Shown one piece after another: positions 10,618 through 21,867 of a stretch of 64,000 nt of DNA. The stretch's first letter is position 1; the number at the start of each line of letters is the position of its first letter. The notes under the pieces were generated by a model. That model saw nothing but the letters and a program-made list of their open reading frames with translations. It was not told where the DNA came from and made no database searches. This stretch comes from Hesseltinella vesiculosa. Lineage: Eukaryota; Mucoromycota; Mucoromycetes; Mucorales; Cunninghamellaceae. The stretch lies in assembly GCA_002104935.1 (NCBI GenBank), contig MCGT01000011.1, positions 310,001 through 374,000 of the forward strand, given 5' to 3'. Made by a program: the position numbers and the translations under genes.

Positions 10618-12760
10618 TTCCCTTCTTATTTCCCCCCACCCCCTCCACACTCTTTTTATTCCACCTTTATTTACCACTCTTTTCGATGACCCCCACCCTC
10701 TCCCAAAGAAAACCATCTTCTTTTTTTTTCTTTTGGCTTCCTGACAATTTTGAATAAAAAAAACCCTTCTTGTTTTTTAACTCTTTTGTTTGCTTTCAGC
10801 TTGCAGAAATGCATATGAAAATAGATCTGACGATCCACTGAAAAAGAAAAATTACCAGATTTGACCACCCTGTGAGTTCATTTAAACTCGGGATTCGTGC
10901 AACCAAAAACCTTGTCATGTCAAAAAATCAACCATCCATAAGAAATCACCCTGATTCGTGCCTCGACACCTGCAGGATGGATCAGCCACCTTTATCCAAG
11001 GCATTTCAACATCACCAGACTCTTTACTTGCCCCCCCCCTTTTTTTTTGTCGTCTTGCTCACGCGCCTATGCCCATTGGCGCTTTGATATTTGGTCCACT
11101 CATGCCTGCATCCTCTTCTCCCAGCCAGCCTCATTTCACTGCCCTATGTCTGCTGACCAAACAATCATGCCATTGCATTGCGAAGATGAGATGCAGCCTA
11201 CAACGAACATTTATAAGTCTTCAGGAGAGATGGCCGACAGGCTGCAAATGAGTTGCCTACCAGCCAACAAGACCACGTCTCCTTACTGGATCGCTGTATC
11301 AGCCATCAGGCTTCTTTTTTATTTTTTTTTTTGTGTGCAGTACTCTATCAGGTATACTTCAGACCGTCCACCAATGGCAAGACGATTGTGCTGTTGCCCA
11401 TGGGAAGGAGGTCAGCGTTGAGGAGATAGTTTTACAAAGAGAGAGAGATCTGATGAACCATTTCTACACGTTTTTCGAAAAGGTGATAGAATGAGACAAG
11501 CAAGAGACGCTAAAAAATCGAATGGGTCGTTGCTTTGGCATGACAGTCCAATGAGCCTCACCAACTTGGCATCCATTTTGACAGTTTCATAGAACCGGTC
11601 TGCTTAAACGCTTTGGCTATTTTTTTTAAAAAACAGTCTGTGTTAACAGTGCCAAGTGTGATGGCCATTTTTTTAGCATGAACAAGGCGTCCTTCAGAAT
11701 CATCATTTGACCTGATTGGCACGGACTGCCCAGTGCCTGTCACTTTCCTGTCATGGCAAGTAGAAAAAAAAAACGGCTGGAAAAACAAAAAGTGTATTTT
11801 TTCAAAGAGCGCTCAGGAGCAACCCCACCTGGTGATGGTGTTGAGGCATTAGCCTGCTTGCTATACTTTTATTCCAAAAAAGCCAAATGCCGTATAGGTC
11901 TTCGTCTGTACCGCTTGGAACAACGGGTAAAATAGAAGCACTGTGGAGGGGTTTCACCAGTCGCGCGATTTTTTTTTTTTTTTTTTTGCATGCTAGACAC
12001 TTTGAAGGGTTGGGATTTTTTTTTGTGACACATGATTTCCAAAGTAGAAGAAAATAATGGCAATTTGAACCCATGACCCAATTCTTTCAGGATGAACTGT
12101 CTCACGGTTGCATTGCACACCAGGTGACCTCAAGTTGGGGAGTGCAAGAATGAAATGAGCCTGAAAAAAAAAAGATGGATTTTTCATTTCGCTGATAAGA
12201 TTGAGATAAACAGAGCCGTGTTGTTATTGGAAGGCTCCATCAGAAAAAAGGAGGTTTTATTATTATTATTATTATTATTGTTTTTTTCAGGACAGAAAAA
12301 CGTTTTTGCCCTGGTGAATGGTTGGGGATGGACAGAGGAAGTGACACAGGTAAGCTTTTCCAAAACGAGCCTCATGCTTGAAAGAAAAAGGGTGCAGATG
12401 TTGGGTGCCAAGGAAGAAAACCCCATCCATGCTATTTCTTTTTTCCTCTTGTTATTCAAAACTCTCTGGTTAGAAACAAGATGGAACGATTGAGGGTCAA
12501 AAAAAAAAAAGATGGCAATGTTACGCACTTTGCCCCAATTCTTTTTTGAAGGACTGCTGATCACTTCAATGACGCTTTTCAACAAACCTAAAAATCATTA
12601 CAATAACCTGGTGGTGAAGGTGGAACCAATCATGCATCAGAGCATCATCTTCGGACTTTTTCCTTCTTGCAGCAAAAAGGTTTTTTTTTGTTCACCCAAA
12701 AAACAAGAACGTTTCTTTTACCCCATTTTTTTTTTTTTTTGAATACTATACCTCGACCCT
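10618..12760. other. Long intergenic stretch, no gene seen
   Basis: About 2.1 kb of AT-rich DNA with many A/T homopolymers and an ATT trinucleotide repeat at about 12257-12280. Short open frames on both strands lack coding character. A GGGTTCAAATT stretch near 12065 on the minus strand resembles a tRNA T-loop but does not fold as a tRNA. Confidence 0.5.
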
Positions 12761-13852
12761 ATGGCCTTTACACATACGATATCCGAATGTCCTCTTGCTC
12801 ATTTACCTTCCGTCACCATGACCGCCGATCAACGACAAGTGGTTGGGTGGTCCAAAACCATGCCAGACTTGATATCGAAGCAGGATTTGCTGGGGATGGT
12901 CTGGCCAAGCAAAGCTGAGCAACAGCTGTGTTTTACGACGCTGGTGGATGTACGGTCGCAGAAGCAAACCAAACGACTGATGACATGCGAACACACCTCG
13001 GCCGATGAACAGCACCTGACGGTGTATTGCTGTGACCTGGCCATGCTGGAGAAGCAGACGTTGCGCCAGCTGCTGACACGCACCAGCAGCACTTGTCAAA
13101 CCACCATTTTACGCTTGAGCCCCTATGGTATCATCCAGTCTGCCTTTGATCCAGAGAAGCCGCGGCCCTGGCTGGTGGGCCAGCCCTTGATGCGGTTTGT
13201 TCACAACGACGATATCCCTACGCTGTGTCAGGGACTACGGCAAGCCACCGACCCAACAGACGAGCAGCAGGACGAGCAGCAGGACAATCAGGTGACGCTG
13301 GTGTCGTTTGACGTGCGGTGCCAATTTGACTTGCACCAGCCCGACCGCATGCCCTCCCCCCACGAAGATCTGCCGCTGATTCAGCCCAGGATGTATCATT
13401 TTTCCACCATTGTCACCGGCACACAGGACCTGCTGTGTGTCATCCGACCCCACACCCAAGGCTCGGCCATTGCCTCGGCCTCGACCACGAGCCTGTTCCA
13501 GATCACAGGCCTCAAGCTTAGACACCTTGTGCACCATTGGCAGCAGACCCTGTGGCGGGCGCTCGAGCAAGGCTTGCTGCTGCTCGCGCATTACCTGGCC
13601 CTCGTCATGGTCTTCAGCTTGCAGTCGTACCGGCTGGCGACCCATTCGTCCTTCTGGCTCGAGACCTCGGAACTTGCGCTGCGCTGCGTGGTGGCAGAAA
13701 CCAAATCAAGGCCTGAGCTCGATCGTCTTTTTAGTTGGCTCGAATCCACCGGTTTCAAATCTTCCCGAAAATGGTTCACCTTGGCCCTTGATCACGGGTC
13801 GGACTGGATCATTACCATGCTGCTCCGGCCAAAAACGTCGCTGCCAGTTTAG
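12761..13852 (+). CDS. Intronless protein with a PAS-like domain
   Basis: A single-exon frame of 363 codons. The central part (about residues 105-165) reads like a PAS fold: LRLSPYGIIQSAFDPE, then GQPLMRFVHNDDIPTLCQGL, which matches the pattern 'G-x-x-L-x-x-F-V-H-x-D-D-I' of PAS sensor domains. A hydrophobic stretch follows (LLLLAHYLALVMVF, about 280-295); it could be an amphipathic helix or a membrane segment. The N-terminal 60 residues and the C-terminal tail are unrecognised. An in-frame ATG at 12818 is an alternative start. A signalling or transcription-linked role is inference from the PAS-like pattern only; no zinc finger or kinase is attached. Confidence 0.7.
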   Translation: MAFTHTISECPLAHLPSVTMTADQRQVVGWSKTMPDLISKQDLLGMVWPSKAEQQLCFTTLVDVRSQKQTKRLMTCEHTSADEQHLTVYCCDLAMLEKQTLRQLLTRTSSTCQTTILRLSPYGIIQSAFDPEKPRPWLVGQPLMRFVHNDDIPTLCQGLRQATDPTDEQQDEQQDNQVTLVSFDVRCQFDLHQPDRMPSPHEDLPLIQPRMYHFSTIVTGTQDLLCVIRPHTQGSAIASASTTSLFQITGLKLRHLVHHWQQTLWRALEQGLLLLAHYLALVMVFSLQSYRLATHSSFWLETSELALRCVVAETKSRPELDRLFSWLESTGFKSSRKWFTLALDHGSDWIITMLLRPKTSLPV

Positions 13853-13984
13853 AATTTTTTTTTTGTTCATCCATTGTACAAGCAACCCTTCATACCCCTC
13901 TATTTGTATTTTTAATTTTTTATTTCATAAAAGTACGGTCATGTCTAATGGAAAATGCAAGTGATGTAGAAAGGTAGAACCGTT

Positions 13985-14992
13985 TCATCGTCGGCCGCGC
14001 TACCAATCAGGAAAAAAAAATTAGAATCGTCAGCAAAAAGGGTTCCCTTGTGCAACAAGAACAACAAACATCGCCTTTCTTACCTGATCCATCATTCCAA
14101 CCAAGCTTTTGGCTCCAAAAGATAACATGGTACCAAGCTATAGAAGGAAACAAATCAGTGGACTTTTTGCAGGAGCAGACAACATTACCTGGCTTGCCGT
14201 CGATCCCACACAGGCGGCATCGCTCAAACGACGATCCAAGAAGCGGTAGGTTTCAATGTAATCTTGCGACAGATCTTGCGACATATACAGTTCCGTGGCA
14301 GAGTACACGGCAGCCAAGGAAGCCCGTTTGGTATACCAGTTCATCTACGAGGAAAGAAGAAAAATGAGATCACCAGCAGAAAATGGCCAAGCGTCTTTTT
14401 CTTTACATCAGGACTACGATCCCCTGCCAGATACCAAATGTCATCGACAATGTCAACCAAATGGCCTAGAGTAGACGGTACAGTGGTGGGGTTGGCCGAG
14501 ACGGTGGCCAGAGCTTCGGGCCAGCGAGGCGCCACGGGTTCCAGCAGTTTCAGGCGAAGACGGGTCAACTGGCGGATTTTACTTGTCACAGAAGGATCTT
14601 GATCGAGGTCGAGTTGTTGGGCAGCGTTGACGAATTGGCGGCGGCAGTCTTTGAGGTAGGCATCCACCAGGCCAGCGCCGCCGCCAGGGAACACGCCCTG
14701 GACGGCAGGCGACAAACCTAGATCTTCAGCAGCTTGTAAAATGGATTGCTGTGACCAGCCAAATGCAGGCACATACTTTAGTGAGGCATGAAGCAATGTT
14801 TGTTCTACATCCTGCTTATCGTTGTTGGGGGTATGATCACTTTTTTGAGAAAAAGTCGTGAGTTCGATCTAGAACAACAATGCGCTTATTTTTTTCTTTC
14901 TTTCTTTACATTGTGGAATAACATCGCTGCAGAGTGGTGCGAGAGACATTAGCGTGGGTGGATCGCAAAGTGGAAGACAGGGATCGCAGCAT
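13985..14992 (-). CDS. COQ9: Ubiquinone biosynthesis lipid-binding protein COQ9
   Basis: Five exons: 14992-14910, 14839-14407, 14344-14189, 14137-14084 and 13999-13985, giving 246 residues. Exon 1 encodes a basic mitochondrial presequence (MLRSLSSTLRSTHANVSRT). Exon 2 has the COQ9 core: HASLKYVPAFGWSQQSI, then AAEDLGLSP, then the VVDIVDDIWYLAGDRSPD-like helix region. The following MNWYTKRASLAAVYSATELY segment is the conserved C-terminal helix. Family knowledge: COQ9 presents ubiquinone intermediates to COQ7 at the matrix face of the inner membrane. The first acceptor is assigned to a weak AAAAAAG site because only it keeps phase. The last exon is only 15 bases and codes RGRR and stop. Confidence 0.9.
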
Positions 14993-15212
14993 GGTTCTTT
15001 GTTGTGCAAATACGGGTGGAAGAGAAAAAGAACAAGAAAAACGAGAGCCAGGAGGTTTCCCCTTGGACGGCAAGCCAGGGTTTAACGGCACATGATTGGC
15101 CGAGGGAGCTCAGCGCTCTTTTTTTTTTTTTTTTTCTATCAGCTCCAAGCTCCATTTTTTTCTCCTCCCTCTTTCTTTTTTTCTTCAACTTACTTTTGGT
15201 CGATCAACAACA
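14993..15212. promoter_or_regulatory. Bidirectional promoter between COQ9 and RPL18
   Basis: A 220-base gap between divergent start codons with a TGATTGG box at 15093-15099 and a long pyrimidine tract at about 15119-15190 before the RPL18 start. The arrangement repeats that of NDC1/RPL33. Confidence 0.55.
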
Positions 15213-16036
15213 ATGGTAAAGTCCATCGAGTAGCAACAAAACGATCAAGAGAAAGAGCCGATACTCCGTTGCAACGTTTCTTTCATTGAATGAAAGAGGA
15301 TGAATAGGATGGATGGATAGAGAGATGGATGGATGTGTTGTGTTGAAAGTGACATCCACATGGCCCACTTACCATTCTTTTTTTTTTTATTTTTTTTTTC
15401 TATATGGCAGGGTATTGACATCAAGAAGCACCACGTTAAGAACACCAACCGTACCACCCCCAAGTCTGACAATGTCTACTTGAGCTTGTTGGTCAAGGTA
15501 AACTCAATGGCCATGGTGGGACAGCGATGAGAGACTGATTTTCTTTTTTTTTTTTTTTTCGATAGTTGTACCGTTTCCTCGCTCGCCGTACCGACGCCAA
15601 CTTCAACAAGGTTGTGTTGAAGCGTCTGTTTATGTCCCGTGTGAACCGTCCTCCCGTCACTGTGTCCCGTTTGGCCAAGTACACCGCCCAACACAAGGAT
15701 GTGGCCGGCAAGACCTTTGTGGTTGTTGGTACCGTCACCGACGACTCCCGTCTCTTGGAAGTGCCCAAGTTGTCTGTTGCTGCTTTGCACGTCACCAAGA
15801 CCGCCAAGGCCCGTATCTTGAAGGCCGGTGGTGAAATCTTGACCTTGGATCAATTGGCTCTCCGTGCCCCTACCGGCTCCAACACCGTCCTTGTCCGTGG
15901 TTCCAAGAACAGCCGTGAAGCCGTCAAGCACTTCGGCATGGGTCCCCACAAGAACAAGAAGCCCTATGTCCGTTCCAAGGGCCGCAAGTTTGAAAAGGCC
16001 CGTGGTAAGCGTGCTTCCCGCGGTTTCAAGGTGTAA
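15213..16036 (+). CDS. RPL18: 60S ribosomal protein eL18
   Basis: Exon 1 is only the ATG (15213-15215), followed by exons 15411-15497 and 15566-16036; the product is 186 residues, the usual size. Diagnostic sequence includes [15 protein letters not shown] at the N-terminus, [20 protein letters not shown], and the C-terminal [14 protein letters not shown] with a basic tail. It belongs to the large ribosomal subunit. Codon choice is strongly biased, as for RPL33. An intron immediately after the initiator ATG is a common fungal ribosomal protein feature. An alternative without the split start is not possible because the GGTATTG exon has no upstream ATG in frame. Confidence 0.97.
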
Positions 16037-17636
16037 AAAAATGAATAAATTTCCTGTTTGGAGAAAAAAAAATGTCATTCTACATTTGCTCGCATTTTTT
16101 ACGCCTTTATCCTTGTACGATCCGTTTTTATTCTCTGAATTAAACCCATTGCATCTATTATCAAACAAAAAAAAAAAAAAAAAGGAGATGCGCAGCCGGG
16201 AAACTCAGTTGCCAATCAGGCTATTTTTTTTTTTTTTGTGCGCAGAGACATCCAGTCTTTGCAGGGTCGTCCTGGGTTAAGAAGCAAGGTCAGTGGGGGT
16301 TGGTATGGTTGAGGTCGCGAAGTCTAGGCTCCCTGAGCCATCACCATGATCCCTTGTCACCAAGGGCACGTTTCAGGTTTTGGGGGTTCATCAAGGGAGC
16401 TTGGACTTTCCGTCATTTTTGACCAGATCCAAAGGGGGTGTATCCTGTAAAAAAAAAAAAAAAAAACTGGTGCACCTGTTATTGGGGGTGTTGTTCTATA
16501 GAAGCCTGTAGGCGTGACACGCATTCAAGTCTCTATAATTAGCTGGTGATTGCTTAAATGCTGCTAGCTCAAATATACCTGGCGATAATGCTTAATGCAC
16601 GTTAATAGAGGAATGCAAGAACAAAACCTAATTTTGCTAGTCCAAATGAGCAATGAGCCTACAGCATTGACGGCATTCCGACTGCCAAAAAAAAAAAAAT
16701 GGCAGCCAAAATACAACCTCCGCCTAGGCTGGCCAGGAATTGGCGGACATTGGACTAATGATGACTTTCCCAATGGCATTTTGCGCCAGGCAAGGTATTG
16801 GACCTCCGATCTCCCAGCCAAAAAAAAAAAAAAAACGCCAGCCAGCCGATACAGAGGAAACTTCGTTTACAACCAAAAATAAGCTGTTATTTGGCAACAA
16901 TGACTTCCCCCCCCAACTTGTAGAACCTGGGAAATGCAAAGGTCCAGTAAATTGCAAATCAGCCAAAAAAGCGCCCTTTGCTGATGAATCAAAAAATTGG
17001 CTGCATGAAAAAATCATGCAATGATGGATATGTACTGATGGACATAAGATTCACAAAGTTTCCGAAAGGAGCGTTGACAGAAACAAGAGTACAATAAGTA
17101 AGAGGGGGGGAGGTGTACTAAGACGCCTTTTACTTTTTGTTTTTTTTTTTTTTCGTCCACCAAAAGAAAAATAGGAGACAACAATCGAACATGCGGTGGA
17201 TGAGGTGACGTTCATTGGATGATCAAATGCTACTGCAGCTGCCATTTTCGACAGACTTCTCTGCATGACCTTTGTTAAACTGCAAAAGGGATGACTCCTT
17301 AAGAAACCATGTCAGTGCTGATGGTACAATTTGAGTGGCAAAAGAAAAACGATCGGGGGGAAATGGTGGCAACAGTAACAGTGTTGCACTGCATAAGGAT
17401 GAACAGGAAATAGGAGACACCCGAAAGATCACGCCACCAGCCAGTCAACGAGAAAGGAGTTGGGTTTGTTTAAATGAAAATTTATTTTATTATTACGATG
17501 GAGGCACTGAAACAACACGGAGGAAAATAAAACAATATGTACATGAGGAGGGGAATGATCACAACAAAAAAAAAAAAGCTTGGGGGGAAGAGGGAAATAA
17601 AATAAAAAAGAGAGACAGCAGGGGGGGATGAGGTTT
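16037..17636. other. Intergenic stretch between RPL18 and the synthetase gene
   Basis: About 1.6 kb of AT-rich, homopolymer-rich DNA at the 3' ends of two convergent genes. No frame with coding character, RNA gene or convincing repeat was seen. Confidence 0.5.
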
Positions 17637-20600
17637 CTAGTAAAAGTCTATAAAGGCACGAAGAGAACGGACAGAGAAACGTTTGGAGTGACCACGCTTG
17701 TGACGACGCTCTGCAGAAATGTCGGCAGATGGCCAACCTTGCCAGATAGATTTGGGTTCGGTGACTTCACCAGAGAGAATAAGGGTATGTTCGAGGAGGA
17801 GCGAATCTTCACGCATGCGGGCGCCACTGAGAAGACGGGAGCCAGAGCGCAAGACGGAGCCGGCGCCGACACGGAGGGGGTTGATGGAGAATTGGCCACG
17901 CGAGTTGAGATGGCACACGAGCGAGGCTTCGTCGACAGCAACATCATCTTCGAGGGTGACCAGGTCGGATTCAGTCATCATGGGATCGCCACCGTTGGGG
18001 TAAAGGCACACACGCTTGCCAATGTTGCAGCCCAGGGCTCGGAAGAAGACCACGAGCCAGCCCGAACCAGTGATCATGTTGAGCACATCGTGGCGCATGG
18101 CCTGTTGGATGGTGATGTGGAATTGCCAGCGTTGGCAGTAAGAGGCTTCGTCCCAGTTGTAGGCGCCTTGCTTGCGACGGCCAAAGAGGGCCCATTTCAT
18201 GGCGACTTCAAAGGCCAGGGCCAGGAAGGTCAGGAGGGTGACGGACACCACGACGGTGCCAAGGATGACCAAGAAGGTGATGCCTTCGCGGTTGCCTTCG
18301 AAGAGCTGGTACAGCTGCGAGTCGCTCATGTGTTTGCTGTAGTGGACGGTGTCGTAGACGGCTGCCAGCTGGACAGCAGCGGTGACGGGCAAGGCCCAGA
18401 AGGCTGAGCCAAACACTTGCATCAAAAAGTTGTAGGGCACAATCAGCCACAGAGGCGCGACAAAGTAGTTGGCCTTGCGTTGGTAAAAGGCGCGGCCAAA
18501 GGGCGTGACGGTGTCGTTGACACCCTTCATCAAGCAGTACTTTTCGTCCATGGCGTCTTGTGCGTCGCCATCGCTGAATTTGACAGCGTTGCCGCCTTGA
18601 GAGCCGACCCAGGTGCTGCCGGGGGGGAGCTTGAAGTGTTTCTTGAGCAGGCCACCGGAGCCGAGGACCGCCTTGCGGCCGATTTCAGAGCCAGGCAGGA
18701 GCACGCAGCGGTCAGCCACCATGGCCCCGCTGCCGATGGTGACGGGAGCCGATTCGACCGAGTCGGAGCAGACGACATGTGAGCGGGAACCAAAGACCAC
18801 GTCATCGCCGATGTTGAGCAAGTCGTATTCGATGATGCGGAGGCCGCTGCCCGGCCAGTAGACACGTTTGCCGATGTTTGCGCCAAGGGCACGGTAGATC
18901 ATGGACACGAGTTCGTAGTGGGTGCCGATGCGTTTGGTCACGCCATGGAAGTCGCCTCCAGGCAGCAGTTTTTCCATCAGCCAGTAGCGCAGCAGGGTCA
19001 TTTGGTCGCGGCTGCGAGGGCCTGGTTTGAACTTGCCAATGAACAGTCGCTTGAAGATGATGACCACAAACAGATACACAAACGGCACGATGTTGTCGCG
19101 TACAATGACGGCCAAGAAGTGATAGCCCACACGTTCAGGTTCAGCAAAGTAGCTAGAGGAGGACAAAAAACACAACGTGAGCCACTTTTTTTTTTTTTTT
19201 TTTTGTTTTTTCTTTGGACTTACAAGATGACTTCAGAAAATTGATTGGCGGTGCGTTTTTCGAAAAAGACTTCGCTGGTGAGCAAGAGGATGACGGCAAA
19301 CCAGGGCAGGTAGGAGATGAAGTTGATGATGAGCAGGATGGGCCAGCCAATGAGGAACTGCACGATGAGCTTGGGCATGGGGAAGTTGGTACGGCAGAGG
19401 TCGGCATAGGCCATGCCTTCAGGGGAGTTGATGTGGGCAGCGCCGCCGGTCTTCATGTCCCGGGCATGAGACGAGGTCAAGGGGCCGAGGACGGTGCCGG
19501 AGCGCAAGTGGGAGCCGGCTGGCACGGTGGACTTGAGGCCAACGACACAGTTGTCGCCGACGACGACTTCCATCAGGTTCATGTGGCCCTTGGACAGGGA
19601 AAAGGGCCGGAGAGAGCAGTTGTCAAAGGAGCAGCCGTCGCCGATGGTGACCAGGTCGAATTCTTCAATGGTGGCGTGGATGTCGACGAAGCAGTTGCGG
19701 CCGATCTTGGCGCCCATGAGGCGTAAGTACCAGACATACCAGGTGGGGCTGGCTTTGAAGATACCGCGGCCGGCGATGCGGATCACTTGGCGGACAAACC
19801 ACCAGCGCAGGTAGTAGGAGCCCCAGAGCGCATAGCGGCCCGAGCGATAGCGGCCGATCACGATCCATTTGACAGCAATGGCAAAGAAGGGGAACACAAA
19901 GGAGGTGGAGATTTTGGCGACGAAGAGGGCCAGCACGAGCTGGATCAGGCGGACAAAGTGGTCGGTGGTCTTGTCCCAGTTGACGGCCAGGACGACAAGC
20001 AGGTTGGCGAACAAGAACCAGTTGGCGGTGATGCGCAGGGGTCGCAGAAGCATGACGGCCATGGCCTGGACAGCCATGGGGAAGAAGCCAAAGGGGCTCT
20101 TGGCGCCGCTGGGGGAGCGTTTGGCCATGCGGTCCTTGTATTCTTGGCTGTCGAGCGGCTGGTCGGCCTCGTCGGGCTCGGAGGGGTTGAAGTTGGTGAA
20201 GCCTTGGGTCAGCAGGGGATGGTCCTTGGCCATTTTTTCGGTGCAGACCTTGGCAAGGCCGAGGGGCGTGCGTTTGTCTTCGTCAAAGATGCAGCTGACC
20301 GGCAGGACCACACCCAACTTGGATCGGATCTGGGAGATGAGGAAGCCGCTTTTGAGCGAGTTGCCGCCGAATTCGAAAAAGTCGCCGTTGAGGGGGTAGC
20401 GGCCGACGCCTTTGCCGTCGGTGTCCTTGATGCCGAGGACAAAGGCAAAGATGTCGCGGAGGGCAAGGGCCACGGGGTCGCAGGTGGCTTCGTCGTCCTG
20501 GTCTTCGCGGTCGGCGATGAGCTGGAGGTTTTCTTGGTCGACGGTGCCGTCGGCGTTTTGCACAATGTCGTCGACAATGACAATACGCTTGGGCAGCATG

Positions 20601-21834
20601 TAGTCGTGCAGCTTCGTTTGGAGGTAGGTGTGCAGGTGTTTGGCCAGGGCGTCGGCTTCGGCGTCGTTGCCTTTGACGTGGGGGTCGGTGGCGACGACAA
20701 AGGCGATGATTTGTTTGTCGACGTGGTTGCGGAAGGCGGCACAGTCACCGACTTGAGGGTATTCCATCAGACTGTTGATCAGGTCGTCCATGGACCAGGT
20801 GACGACGCGTTTGGCAATGGGCTGGGTCAAAGGGGCGCCTTTTTCAGGACAGTCGGCTTCGTACAGTCGTTGGGAGACGTTGATGTTGCTTTCGGAGTCC
20901 AAGACTTCGGGGATCTCCAGACGATCGGCCAGCTTGATGCGGAGGGGTTTGTTGACGGCATTCTTGGGCAAATTGTCCATGTAGACCAAGACCTGGGGTA
21001 ATTTTGTTTGATGTAATGATTTGCCCAAAAAGGTGCGTAAAGACCGGAGGTCGGGTCGTAGAGCATCATCTAAAATGAAAGCGAGTCGCACAAAAAAAAA
21101 TGGGGGGGAGGGGTGTGAGTCCCAGGAATTTTTCTATTTTCGGAGTCGTCATCTACCATGTGTGACCACAACCACGCCAATGGTTTCTTGCAAGGTTTCA
21201 TGAGGCACCGAAAAGGCCAATGTTTGTGCAACACGAGGATGAGCCAATACTGCTTCTTCAATTTCAAAAGGAGAGATGATTTCACCTCCACGATTGATGA
21301 TTTCTTTGGACCGGCCAGTGATGTAGAGATAGCCATCGTCGAGGTAGCCCATGTCACCGGTGTCGAACCAACCATCGGCATTGAAGGTGGTGGTGTTGTC
21401 GAGGCCTTCATAGCCATCAAAGCAGGGAGGGCCGCGAACCATGATGTGGCCGACCGTGCCATCTTTTTCAACGGGGTCTTGGCCCTGGGCAAAAATAGCC
21501 ACTTCGGGGCCAACCATTAAGCCAGAGGTGCCTTCTCGATCGAGTCGATAATCTCGGGGCGGAGTAGAAATGGGCATGCATTCTGTCATACCATAGGAAG
21601 GGAGGACGGTTGCTTTGGGAAAATAGTCCTTGAGTTCTCTTGCCAACAAAGGGAGGAGGCCGCCGCCAGCGTTGCAAATCATTTTGATCAATTGGCGTTT
21701 GGTGTTGGGGATGTTACGACGGTAGCCTTCTTGGACGATGGCTTGGTGCATCGTAGGCACAGCATAGTACCAGACCAAGGTGCCATTTTGTTGGACATTT
21801 AAAATGTCCCAAAAAACGCCAGCATCAAAGCCCT

Positions 21835-21867
<33 letters not shown>

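Noticed and set aside
12056..12130. tRNA-like GGGTTCAAATT on the minus strand
   Set aside because: The T-arm, acceptor and anticodon stems do not pair; no tRNA cloverleaf can be drawn.
17628..18407. 259-codon plus-strand frame
   Set aside because: Antisense to the last exon of the synthetase.
19787..21001. 404-codon frame on the plus strand
   Set aside because: Exactly antisense to the synthetase exon 3; its Gly/Val/Asp-rich product comes from the GC-rich codon bias of the real gene.
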